This document shows positions 56,239-64,000 of a stretch of DNA of 64,000 bases, one piece after another. The notes beneath the pieces are model-generated. The model was not told where the DNA came from. It did no database searches and saw only the letters and a program-made list of their open reading frames with translations. Origin of the DNA: Aerococcus sp. (GTDB taxonomy: Bacteria > Bacillota > Bacilli > Lactobacillales > Aerococcaceae); the NCBI GenBank assembly GCA_030528285.1, contig JAUMZE010000004.1, forward strand, positions 124,001 to 188,000, given 5' to 3'. The position numbers were made by a program, and so were the translations under genes. Positions within the stretch are counted from its first letter, which is position 1, and each line of letters starts with the position of its first letter.

Positions 56239-57216
56239 ATGAAGGCGATTGTTGCTAGCGAAGACCATACCGCAAAATTGTAGATAAACCATTACGTGAG
56301 CTCCAATCGGGTGAGGCATTGCTCAAAATGATCTGCTGTGGTGTCTGTCATAGGGATCTCCACGTGAAGAACGCAGATTTCGGCGATGTATCCGGGACTG
56401 TCCTCGGTCACGGAGGCATTGGGGAAGTCGTTGAAGTTTATGATGGTGTCACGAGTCTCAAGATTGGTGAGCGTGCAAGTGTGGCGTGGTTCTTCGAGGG
56501 TTGCGGACACTGCGAATATTGCACGAGTGGCCGTGAAAAATGCGGGTTACACGGCAGATGGTGGGATGGCAGATTACTGCATTGTTCCAGCTGACTATGC
56601 GGTGAAGGTGCCAGATGAATTAGATTCAGCATCAGCATCTTCTATCACTTGCGCTGGAGTCACCACCTACAAAGCCATCAAGACATCTGGCGTGTGTCCA
56701 GGACAATGGCTCTTGATCGCAGGGTTAGGCGGACTTGGAAACTTGGACCTGCAATATGCGAAGAACGTCTTCAATGCGATGGACGTGAACGATAAACAAC
56801 TGGCATTCGCCAAAGAAATGGGTGCAGATATCCTCGTGAATCCATTAAAAGAAGATCCTGCCAAAGTTGCCCAAGAAAAAGTCGGAGGCGTATACATAGC
56901 TGTCGTTACTGCAGTCGCAAAATCTGCCTTCAATCAAGCAGTGGATTCTGTACGTGCGGGTGACTGTTTCGTTGGGGTTGGCTTGCCATCTGAAACCATG
57001 GACCTCTCCATTCCTCATCTCGTGCTCGATGGGATTGAAGTCGTGGGTTCGTTCGTAGGTACGCGTCAAGATTTGAAGAAAGCTTTCCAGTTTGGAGCAA
57101 AAGGCAAGGTGGTTCCAGTTTGCCACATGCGCCCAATGGAAGACATCAATGATATCTTTGAAGAAATGGAACAAGGTAAGAGCAAAGGCCGCATGGTTAT
57201 TGACATGACGAAATAA
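56239..57216 (+). pseudogene. adhP: Broken zinc-dependent alcohol dehydrogenase (AdhP-like)
   Basis: The intact start [14 protein letters not shown] runs into TAG at 56281. A one-base loss there moves the frame to [31 protein letters not shown], which continues to the structural zinc cluster [14 protein letters not shown] second frameshift, with loss of about five codons including one cysteine position, then restores the original frame at [17 protein letters not shown] further in-frame gap removes about five residues at [12 protein letters not shown] in the NAD fold. GHGGIG replaces the catalytic-site GHEGIG. The C-terminus (to GRMVIDMTK) is intact. At least two frameshifts plus substitutions make it non-functional. 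It once turned acetaldehyde to ethanol. It still has a ribosome binding site and terminator. Confidence 0.88.
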
Positions 57217-57275
57217 GGAAAGTACCTGTTTGATGCGCTAAAAAATCACTTCTTAATGAGACTACTCATAAAACG

Positions 57276-57306
57276 AAGCTTCTGGTTAACGGCCGGAAGC
57301 TTTTTT
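57276..57306 (+). terminator. Terminator after the adhP pseudogene
   Basis: AAGCTTCTGG with CCGGAAGCTT (one G-U pair), then TTTTT. Confidence 0.85.
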
Positions 57307-57430
57307 GATAAATGAGTAATATGGGGGTAGAATAGTGGAAAAGAGTTCTGATGCAAAAAAAGTTATATAAAAAATAGAGATCATAACCTTTATCTAAGTA
57401 CTCAGGAAGCAGGGGGAATGAGTACCACTC

Positions 57431-57688
57431 ATGGAAGAGATCCTATCACTTTTAGACCAATTAGAACAAATGATGAGACAGCATCATAATGATCGTCCAG
57501 AATATGGATTGGATCAGTGCCTGCAAGCAATCCAGAATGAAAAGGTGCGCATCGAAAATCACAAACAAACGCCGGAGCTCAAAGCGCGTGCACTCTATCA
57601 GCAATTGTCTAGTTTATCTTTATTTAAGAAAGTTCCATTTACTGCTGAAGAGAAGCTACTCCTTGAAGCTATCAAGCAGTTTGCTTAA
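57431..57688 (+). CDS. Small helical protein of unknown function
   Basis: 85 residues with high helical propensity and many Gln, Glu and Leu: MEEILSLLDQLEQMMRQHH, then a charged middle and the hydrophobic C-terminal half ALYQQLSSLSLFKKV. No signal peptide, membrane segment or known motif. Its size and four-helix-like pattern recall enterocin A-type bacteriocin immunity proteins, but there is no bacteriocin gene nearby and the similarity is only by general appearance. AGGGGG is 14 nt before the ATG, farther than usual. A terminator about 100 bp downstream supports a real transcript. Confidence 0.5.
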   Translation: MEEILSLLDQLEQMMRQHHNDRPEYGLDQCLQAIQNEKVRIENHKQTPELKARALYQQLSSLSLFKKVPFTAEEKLLLEAIKQFA

Positions 57689-57781
57689 CGTAAAGGCGCA
57701 AAAGGGGAGTTTGAGACGCTCTCAATCACGAATATGTGGCCCCACGGTTAAGGAATATATAGTCATAGTGCGATATTTGCG

Positions 57782-57817
57782 CTCACACCCGGAGGCATTA
57801 CTGGTGTGAGTTTTTTC
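57782..57817 (+). terminator. Terminator after the small unknown gene
   Basis: CTCACACC, a 13-nt loop, GGTGTGAG, then TTTTTTC. Confidence 0.88.
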
Positions 57818-57972
57818 TTATTCGTTTGGGGTATATTGTCGGTACGGAGATTGCTAGCTTGAACGTGTTGAAGTCGGACAAATTAATTAATGAAGTCCGA
57901 TTACTTCGTGAAAATTCTCTGGGTCAATAAGGATTATCCTTGTTATCAATTAGACAAGCGACTTATTTGTGA

Positions 57973-57986
57973 TGTAAACGTTAACA
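57973..57986. promoter_or_regulatory. CcpA cre site of the aldehyde dehydrogenase gene
   Basis: TGTAAACGTTAACA is a full match to the cre consensus TGWAANCGNTNWCA. It lies 124 bp before the gene. The 57818-58110 gap holds this site and no clear promoter. Confidence 0.75.
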
Positions 57987-58110
57987 TGATATTCTTTAAA
58001 CAAGTAAGTGATATCTGGGATGGCAGAGATGCAGCTTTTCCTAACTAGTGAAGAGGAATCATGTGCCATCACGGATAATAGGTTTGATTGTGATCAAGGA
58101 GGTCATAATA

Positions 58111-59604
58111 ATGGCGAAACCAACTCTAAATTTACAAGACGAATATGGTTTATTCATTAATGGTGAATTTGTGCCAGCTGAGGGAGGCAAGACGCGCGAT
58201 GCTTATTCCCCTGCAGACGGCTCCAAACTGGCAACATTTGCGGATGGTAGCAAGGGGGATGTTGATCGCGCCGTCCAAGCAGCCAAGGTAGCGTTTGAGG
58301 AGTTCCGCACCTGGAACAATCACCAGCGCGCAGACCTACTCAATCAGATTGCGGATATTATTGACAAAAACAAGGAACATCTCGCCCAGGTAGAAACGAT
58401 GGACAACGGGAAACCAATCCGCGAAACGATGGAGGTCGACGTGCCTGACTCTGCTGACCATTTCCGCTTCTTTGCGGGATTGATTAAGACAGATCAGGGG
58501 ACCGTCCGCAAGATTGATAATAACATGCTTTCCATGGTGCTCCGTGAACCAATTGGCGTGGTAGGGCAGATCATTCCGTGGAACTTCCCACTGTTGATGG
58601 CTGCCTGGAAACTCGCGCCTGCACTGGCAGCTGGCGATACGATTGTGATTAAACCGTCCAGCTCAACCTCTCTATCATTATTAGAACTGGCACGTCTCAC
58701 CAAAGATATTATTCCAGCGGGTGTTTTGAACGTGGTGACAGGTGGCGGTGGAACCACGGGTGAATATATCTTGGAACATCCTGATATCAAGAAACTTGCC
58801 TTTACAGGGTCAACCGAAATCGGCTACAACGTCTACAAACATGCGGCAGAACGGATGGTACCGGCGACACTCGAACTCGGGGGTAAGAGTGCCAACATTA
58901 TTTTTGAGGATGCAGATATCGATCTGGCGCTAGATGGCGCAGCGAAGGGGATTCTGTTCAATCAAGGTCAGGTCTGCTCAGCGGGATCGCGCCTGTTTGT
59001 TCAGGAAAGCATCTATGACCAATTTGTGGACCGCCTAACCGATACGTTCGAACAAGTGAAAGTCGGCATGCCTTGGGAAGAAGATACTCAAGTAGGGGCT
59101 CAGGTCAACGAGAATCAGTCCAAGAAAGTGGCGGGCTACATGGATATCGCCAAAGAAGAAGGCGCAACCATTGCAGCAGGTGGACATCGATTGACAGAGG
59201 GCAAATTCGAGCAAGGGTATTACTTCGAACCAACTCTGATCACTGATGTCGACAATCACAGCCGTCTTGCTCAGGAAGAAATCTTTGGACCAGTACTCAC
59301 GGTGATTAAATTCAAGGATGAGGCGGATGCAATCAAGATGGCGAACGACTCGGATTACGGGTTAGCGGGTGCCGTCTTCACCCAGGATATCAGCCGAGCA
59401 TTACGTGTCAGCCAAGCGATGGCGACGGGCCGGGTATGGATCAATACCTATAACGTTCTGCCAGCTGGTGCGCCATTTGGAGGCTACAAGGAATCGGGGG
59501 TCGGACGTGAAAATGATGAACGGGCCCTCGATGCTTATTCTCAGGTGAAGAATATCATGATTGACATCTCAAACCAACCGAGTGGACTCTATGACATTCA
59601 ATAA
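58111..59604 (+). CDS. NAD(P)-dependent aldehyde dehydrogenase (acetaldehyde dehydrogenase type)
   Basis: 497 residues. Motifs are PWNFPLLMAAWKLAPALAAG, FTGSTEIGYNV, general-base Glu in LELGGKSANI (about residue 255), catalytic C289 in FNQGQVCSAGSR, EEIFGPVL and PFGGYKESGVGRE. It resembles the acetaldehyde dehydrogenases that oxidise acetaldehyde to acetate. The upstream frame from 58048 is not used: ATG 58111 follows AAGGAGGT. With adhP dead, ethanol formation through that pair is lost but aldehyde oxidation remains. A consensus cre indicates repression by preferred sugars. Confidence 0.92.
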   Translation: MAKPTLNLQDEYGLFINGEFVPAEGGKTRDAYSPADGSKLATFADGSKGDVDRAVQAAKVAFEEFRTWNNHQRADLLNQIADIIDKNKEHLAQVETMDNGKPIRETMEVDVPDSADHFRFFAGLIKTDQGTVRKIDNNMLSMVLREPIGVVGQIIPWNFPLLMAAWKLAPALAAGDTIVIKPSSSTSLSLLELARLTKDIIPAGVLNVVTGGGGTTGEYILEHPDIKKLAFTGSTEIGYNVYKHAAERMVPATLELGGKSANIIFEDADIDLALDGAAKGILFNQGQVCSAGSRLFVQESIYDQFVDRLTDTFEQVKVGMPWEEDTQVGAQVNENQSKKVAGYMDIAKEEGATIAAGGHRLTEGKFEQGYYFEPTLITDVDNHSRLAQEEIFGPVLTVIKFKDEADAIKMANDSDYGLAGAVFTQDISRALRVSQAMATGRVWINTYNVLPAGAPFGGYKESGVGRENDERALDAYSQVKNIMIDISNQPSGLYDIQ

Positions 59605-59639
59605 TTAAACAGACTGCTGAAATCACAAGCACAGTGTAA

Positions 59640-59684
59640 AAATCTCGCACAGCCTGATACAAAGGAGGTTGTGCGAGATTTTTT
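59640..59684. terminator. Bidirectional terminator between aldehyde dehydrogenase and aldo-keto reductase genes
   Basis: AATCTCGCACA with TGTGCGAGATT; T-runs occur on both strands (TTTTTT and, on minus, TTTTTACA). It serves the convergent genes. Confidence 0.88.
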
Positions 59685-59761
59685 ATGAGTGATCAAAAGT
59701 TAGAGGTGATACTGACTATTTAAAGGCAACAAACGTCAGATCAAATCTGTTTCACTCATTA

Positions 59762-60592
59762 TTAGAGCTTCACATGATCCAACATTTCGCGGTCTGCGTC
59801 CTCTAACGTGAAATCAAGCTCGCTGTTTTGTTGAATCCATTGTTCATGCGTTGATTTAGGGAGCACAATCAACCCTTTATCGAGGACATAACGCAGAGCA
59901 ATTTGAGCGATACTCTTATGGTATTTATCGGTCAGACTTGCGATCTCAGGATTATCGAGGAGGCCTCCCGTTTGAAGCGGTGAATAACCTTCCAGGGCGA
60001 TCTCGTGTTCGGTGCAGTAGTTCACCAGTTCGTCATTCGTATGTTCATGACCGATGTGATATTTAATTTGGTTCACGGCAGGCGTTACCTCGACATGTGG
60101 CAACAGGTGATTCAAGTCGTCGATCTCGAAATTGGACACCCCAATCGCACGGATCTTCCCAGCGCGGTAATCTTCCTCCAGCGCTGCCCAGACTTCGCGG
60201 TTCTCTTCATAGTAGCGGTGATAGGGATCTTCCAAACTCATCATTTCCCATGGGCGCGGCGCATGCACGAGAATCAGATCGAGATAGTCCTGCTTCATTT
60301 GATAGAGGATCTCATCGACTTGTTGGTGCACCTCATGTGGACGTTTGCAGGCCGCTTGGATTTTTGACGTGATGAAGATGTGGTCACGAGGGATCGTGCT
60401 ATCATTGATGGCTTTTCCTACCATTTCCTGATTGAAATATTGAAAGGCCGTATCGATATGACGATAGCCGTGTTTCAATGCGAGGTCGGTGGCGTCATAA
60501 GCTTGTTGTTTGGTGGCCTTCCAGGTGCCGAGGCCAACGATAGGGATCTCGACCCCGTTATTGAGCGTGAGTGTCTTTTCTAGAACGGACAT
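59762..60592 (-). CDS. Aldo-keto reductase
   Basis: 276 residues. TIM-barrel AKR: GLGTWKAT, D in YRHIDTAFQYFNQE (catalytic Asp and Tyr region), Lys in FITSKIQAA, His in LDLILVHAPRP, IGVSNFEIDDL, and the NADPH-binding LPKSTHEQWIQQN. It is of the 2,5-diketogluconate reductase-like bacterial group with broad carbonyl substrates. AAGGAGGAAC precedes the ATG on the minus strand. It is divergent from the RlmCD gene, with overlapping -35 elements. Confidence 0.92.
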   Translation of the reverse strand: MSVLEKTLTLNNGVEIPIVGLGTWKATKQQAYDATDLALKHGYRHIDTAFQYFNQEMVGKAINDSTIPRDHIFITSKIQAACKRPHEVHQQVDEILYQMKQDYLDLILVHAPRPWEMMSLEDPYHRYYEENREVWAALEEDYRAGKIRAIGVSNFEIDDLNHLLPHVEVTPAVNQIKYHIGHEHTNDELVNYCTEHEIALEGYSPLQTGGLLDNPEIASLTDKYHKSIAQIALRYVLDKGLIVLPKSTHEQWIQQNSELDFTLEDADREMLDHVKL

Positions 60593-60635
60593 TGCAGTTC
60601 CTCCTTAACAATACATGAAAGCTGTTTCTTCATTC

Positions 60636-60664
60636 ATTATACCAAGAGTCCCAGGACTTGTCAG
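60636..60664 (-). promoter_or_regulatory. Promoter of the aldo-keto reductase gene
   Basis: On the minus strand: CTGACA (60664-60659), a 17-nt spacer, TATAAT (60641-60636). The -35 hexamer overlaps that of the divergent promoter. Confidence 0.75.
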
Positions 60665-60686
60665 AGGAGAAAGGGATGCTTATGAT
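60658..60686 (+). promoter_or_regulatory. Promoter of the RlmCD-type methyltransferase gene
   Basis: TTGTCA (60658-60663), a 17-nt spacer, TATGAT (60681-60686). Confidence 0.7.
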
Positions 60687-60713
60687 AGGAGAGAGAAAAA
60701 CTGGGAGGTAAAC

Positions 60714-62087
60714 ATGAAAAAAACAACGATTCCTGTCTATAAAAACCAAACGCTCACACTGACAATTACCGACCTCACCTATGAAGGGCTCGGTGTGGGG
60801 AAGGTGGACGGCTATCCGCTATTTATCGCGGATGCCTTGCCTGGAGAGGTATGCCAGGTCCACGTCACCAAGGCCAACAAACATTACGGCTATGCGAAGG
60901 TGATTAAGCGCGAGAATGATTCAGCGGACAGAGCGCCTTTATCTGAAACAGCGGGCGTGAAAAGTGGCACCATGCCACTTGCCCATCTGACCTATCCAGC
61001 ACAACTTGCTTTCAAGAAGCAACAGGTCATCAATAATTTACAGAAGCAAAACTTGCTGGAACAAACGACAGTGTTAGATCCCCTCGGCATGGCAGATCCG
61101 TGGCATTACCGAAACAAAGCACAGGTACCTGTGGGCGGAACCGCGGGGGACTTGAAAACAGGAATTTATCGTCGTGGCAGCCACCGTTTGATTCCCGTTC
61201 AGGATTACCAGATTCAATATGAAACCATCGACACCACGCTTCAAATCGTGATAAATGTCCTCAATCAGTACCAAGTGAGTGCTTATGACGAAACTACCCA
61301 GCGAGGCCTCCTCCGTCATGTCGTGGTGCGGGAGGGCTACTATACTCACGAACAGATGGTGATATTGGTTATTAACGGTGAGGCACTGCCACATGAGGCG
61401 GAGATTACCCGTGATCTAGAGCAGCAACTGCCACATCTTGCTTCACTCATCCTGAATACCAATACCCAGAAAACCAACGTCATTCTAGGCAAAACCAACC
61501 GCGTACTCTGGGGGCGGGAGGTTTACGATGACCAAATGTTTGATCTGACATTCCATATCTCGGCACCGTCCTTCTTCCAGGTGAACGTGACGCAGGCGGA
61601 GCGTCTCTATCAGGAGGTCCTCAACCGCGCAGGCTTAACAGGGAACGAGGTCGTGATCGATGCATACTGCGGGATCGGCACCCTCTCCCTCTGTCTCGCC
61701 AAACACGCCAAAACCGTTTATGGGGTAGAAATTGTGCCCGACGCGATCCGCATGGCGAAACAGAATGCTCAGGATAATCAGATTGAGAACACCCATTTCG
61801 TCGCGGGGAAGGCGGAGCAGTTGATGCCGCAGTGGGTGAATGACGGACTGAAGCCGGATGTAATTGTGGTGGATCCTCCAAGAAAAGGACTCGATCCAGC
61901 CTTTATTCAGAGTGCAATTGATGTCGCTCCAGAGAAAATCATCTATGTGAGTTGTAATCCTGCCACCTTGGCGCGCGATCTGCGACAATTCGTGGATGCG
62001 GGTTACCAATTAGGGGATGTTCAACCCGTGGACATGTTCCCACAGACAACGCATGTGGAGACGGTCATGCTTTTACAACAAAAATGA
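60714..62087 (+). CDS. rlmCD: 23S rRNA (uracil-C5)-methyltransferase, RlmCD/RlmD type
   Basis: 457 residues. N-terminal TRAM domain (LTITDLTYEGLGVGKVDGYPLFIADALPGE), then the RumA-type SAM domain: SFFQVN, VIDAYCGIGTLSLCLAKHA, VDPPRKG and catalytic C414 in YVSCNPATLARDL. In Gram-positives one enzyme usually makes both m5U747 and m5U1939. The cysteine cluster that holds an iron-sulfur centre in E. coli RlmD is missing. The start was set at ATG 60714 behind GGGAGG. Confidence 0.9.
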   Translation: MKKTTIPVYKNQTLTLTITDLTYEGLGVGKVDGYPLFIADALPGEVCQVHVTKANKHYGYAKVIKRENDSADRAPLSETAGVKSGTMPLAHLTYPAQLAFKKQQVINNLQKQNLLEQTTVLDPLGMADPWHYRNKAQVPVGGTAGDLKTGIYRRGSHRLIPVQDYQIQYETIDTTLQIVINVLNQYQVSAYDETTQRGLLRHVVVREGYYTHEQMVILVINGEALPHEAEITRDLEQQLPHLASLILNTNTQKTNVILGKTNRVLWGREVYDDQMFDLTFHISAPSFFQVNVTQAERLYQEVLNRAGLTGNEVVIDAYCGIGTLSLCLAKHAKTVYGVEIVPDAIRMAKQNAQDNQIENTHFVAGKAEQLMPQWVNDGLKPDVIVVDPPRKGLDPAFIQSAIDVAPEKIIYVSCNPATLARDLRQFVDAGYQLGDVQPVDMFPQTTHVETVMLLQQK

Positions 62088-63740
62088 TAAAATTATTTTT
62101 GTTTAATTATTTTTAATTAGTTTATCTTTATTTAAAACGGTATTTTTGATGTAAAAATACGAAAGATGTACATCAATGTAAACGTCCGTTTCTATGTAAG
62201 CTACGTAGATAAAAAATGGATACTTCGTTTAAAATTTAATCTCACTTTAATTCCACACGGGGGTAGTATCCACAAAGCACTATGGGGGTATCAAAAACAG
62301 CTAAGGGTGGTCTTTATTTTAGCCCTAGTGAGGCTAATATTAGCGAAACTAAAGTGAGTGAGTTAGTCCTTGAGAAGGAGAAGTAACAGGTGAGAAAATA
62401 ATACTCAAATTTTTCATCAGAATGGTGAGATGAATTATAAGAAGCAAGAGAGATTGCATGTGAGGATTAGGAATGATTTAGATTATCATTGAACAACCAA
62501 TACTCCAGAAATGGAAGAATATCGTTAGGTAAGGACGTTACACGAACAGCGAGGGTTTGCGTCAAAAAGAGTGAGAGACATAGAGTTTTTAGATTTGTTT
62601 TCAGGAAATAGGGAAATTGCGAATAGATTATGAGGATATTATTTTTTATATTTATAAGTTTTAGAGGAAATCTTACAACGCTATTTATAAGACCGAAGGG
62701 ATCGTATTTCGTGATATTAGGCAATTCACAGGTACAACTAAGAGGGAGAGTGGACGTCACTCATGGGGGATGCTCCTACCAAGTATTTTCACTTGCTGGC
62801 AGACGATTGAGATTTGAGGATAACTGAGGAAAATACGTTCTTTGAGATTCCTCGAGCGGCCAAACAGCTTCAACCACTTTTTATTCCTCGAAAATGGCAA
62901 AAGCTTATTTAATCAAGTCAAAGGAGAGAGAACAATCCTTACCACATTGGATATTTTGATGTATACTATCTAAGAACAGTTACTTAATAATAAATGTTTT
63001 TAAGTTCTTCAAAACTGAGAAAGAGATAAGATAACCATTTACTCCTAATCTCAGATAGGCTAGAGAAATCCCAGTATGGGAGGAACTTGAAGGGGATTAG
63101 TCAATATTCAAGGTTTTTGTATCCTATTTCAGTTCTGGTCAGTTATGCTTTGCCTGTCACAGGTTCGGGAGATTTATGTAGCTTCCTTGGCGAGTATGGC
63201 TATCGCTAATGTTCCCGATAAAAAGGTCAGCTCAACATCTAGGATTTATAGGATGGTAAATTCATTAGGTGGAGCTGTTGGAGTATCAACTTCAATTTTT
63301 ATTTATTACCTTTTTTGGGAAATGCGAATTAAAATTAGTTCATTATTTATGGATTGGTTTTAATTTAGTCTTTTTCTCCTAGCAAGTTTGTTAACCATTT
63401 TTCTTATTACTTGAAAAATAAAGAAAGGGAATAATAAAAGCTAAAATGTATCATTTATGATGCTGAAGTATCTATTTTTATATGTTATGTAAAAAAATAT
63501 TTAGTTATTGCTAGAATGGTTTGCGGTTTATTTTTGTTCGTTATCCTAACGCTAAACGGATCAACAGTTATTACTTTTAGCACGATATATACGATTTGTC
63601 TTATACGTTTTGATCAGAATAAAAAGTGAAAGTGATTTATAAAATAAGTAGATTACAGTGACTGGTATGGCTAAAAAATAATAATAGAAAGGCTTTATTT
63701 AGTAGGAACCACTTGCTAATATAAATGTAAGGTACATATT
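62088..63740. other. AT-rich decayed region without intact genes
   Basis: Base composition changes sharply after the rlmCD stop codon. No frame longer than about 100 codons has a proper start and ribosome binding site. One forward frame between about 62432 and 62910 reads protein-like in patches (for example EEILQRYL and TEENTFFEIPRAAKQLQPLF) but carries about ten stops, close to chance for such DNA. A relic of an MFS transporter gene lies at about 63145-63444. No transposase motif or terminal repeat was found. Confidence 0.5.
63145..63444 (+). pseudogene. C-terminal remnant of an MFS (DHA2-type) transporter
   Basis: The translated frame contains ASMAIANVPDKKVSSTSR and YRMVNSLGGAVGVSTSIFI, typical of the region before the last helices in 14-TM drug-proton antiporters. 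After an in-frame TAA at 63361 the same frame continues with the hydrophobic FSLFLLASLLTIFLIT, a TGA at 63412 and a basic KIKKGNNKS end, as expected for the final helix and tail. There is no start site or preceding 5' portion, so only the tail of the gene survives. Confidence 0.65.
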
Positions 63741-64000
63741 ATGTATAAAATGACTGAAAAAGAGAAGATAGATTTATTGTCAAGATTAATATCATTTAAA
63801 TCAGTTAATAATGGTGAGTTGGAAATAGCAGCCTTCATAAAGCAGCTATTTAGTGCGCATGGTATCGAAAGTGAGATTTTACCTATTACTGAAAAGAGAT
63901 CAAATTTAGTGGCAGAAATTGGTCAGGGTGGTCCAGTTATTGCTATCTCGGGACATATGGATGTTGTATCTGAAGTAGATGCCAATTTATGGGATACTGA
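63741..64000 (+). CDS. M20-family metallopeptidase (ArgE/DapE-like), 5' part, cut by window end
   Basis: The frame is open from ATG 63741 to the window end (86 codons): TEKEKIDLLSRLISFKSVNNGELEIAAFI, then AISGHMDVV, where the His is a zinc ligand of M20 enzymes. Family members hydrolyse N-acyl amino acids (acetylornithine or succinyl-diaminopimelate) or dipeptides; which one cannot be said from this part. TAAGG lies 8 nt upstream; ATG 63750 is an alternative start. Codon use is much more AT-rich than in the core genes, in line with the flanking decayed region. Confidence 0.82.
   Translation, partial: MYKMTEKEKIDLLSRLISFKSVNNGELEIAAFIKQLFSAHGIESEILPITEKRSNLVAEIGQGGPVIAISGHMDVVSEVDANLWDT

Noticed and set aside
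62260-62360. Repeated GGGGGTA motifs as possible insertion-sequence ends
   Set aside because: Only two short copies, no matching inverted ends, no transposase and no target duplication.
62432-62910. Protein-like patches in one forward frame
   Set aside because: About ten stops in ~160 codons is near the random expectation for AT-rich DNA, and I recognise no family; recorded only as part of the decayed region.

Overview
The window is a 64 kb chromosomal stretch of a low-to-mid-GC Gram-positive bacterium of the order Lactobacillales. The evidence is an LPXTG-anchored surface protein, a full gatCAB operon, a CamS-type pheromone lipoprotein, UPF0223 and YlbG proteins, the rapZ-yvcK-whiA trio, peptide deformylase, AGGAGG ribosome binding sites and several CcpA-type cre sites. 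Aerococcaceae or a neighbouring family would fit, but the sequence alone does not settle genus. There are no rRNA or tRNA genes, no CRISPR array and no intact mobile element. Most of the window is conserved core genome. The last ~1.9 kb is visibly AT-rich and decayed.

Layout. 1-800: 3' end of a repeat-rich LPXTG surface protein. 1.0-3.2 kb: threonine breakdown (kbl-tdh). 3.3-5.6 kb: divergent ribosomal protein bL25 gene and an Old Yellow Enzyme-type flavin oxidoreductase. 5.6-8.2 kb: a three-gene ABC-2 exporter behind a structured leader RNA with a 13-codon leader peptide. 8.3-10.2 kb: MutS2-like ATPase without an Smr domain. 10.4-15.0 kb: luciferase-like oxidoreductase, then a lipoyl-carrier GcvH-L, a zinc macrodomain hydrolase and a class M sirtuin (SirTM), followed by coaBC. 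15.1-15.6 kb: def. 16.2-21.4 kb: pyruvate dehydrogenase operon pdhABCD. 21.6-31.2 kb: UPF0223-suhB, typA, ftsW, pyc, ylbG-rsmD. 31.6-34.9 kb: small Xre regulator, rapZ-yvcK-whiA. 35.0-39.7 kb: ssbB-like gene, two-component system, VanZ-family gene and rRNA methyltransferase with overlapping ends. 39.9-43.4 kb: MacB/FtsX-type exporter. 43.8-46.5 kb: azlCD, anchored GH73 hydrolase, GntR regulator. 46.8-55.7 kb: pcrA-ligA-camS-gatCAB. 56.2-59.6 kb: broken alcohol dehydrogenase gene, small unknown gene, aldehyde dehydrogenase with a consensus cre. 59.8-62.1 kb: divergent aldo-keto reductase and RlmCD-type methyltransferase. 62.1-64 kb: AT-rich relics and the start of an M20 peptidase gene.

How the genes work together. 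The most interesting biology is the GcvH-L/macrodomain/SirTM module. In pathogens with this operon, SirTM ADP-ribosylates the lipoylated carrier GcvH-L and the macrodomain removes the mark. The luciferase-like and OYE-type oxidoreductases often linked to that operon are also here, each with a cre-like site, but no lipoate ligase gene is in the window. Lipoate is also used by the PDH E2 nearby. The other prominent candidate is the leader RNA at about 5.69-5.95 kb: a nested set of perfect stems followed by a leader ORF that overlaps an 11-bp inverted repeat, which looks like an attenuation device for the exporter.
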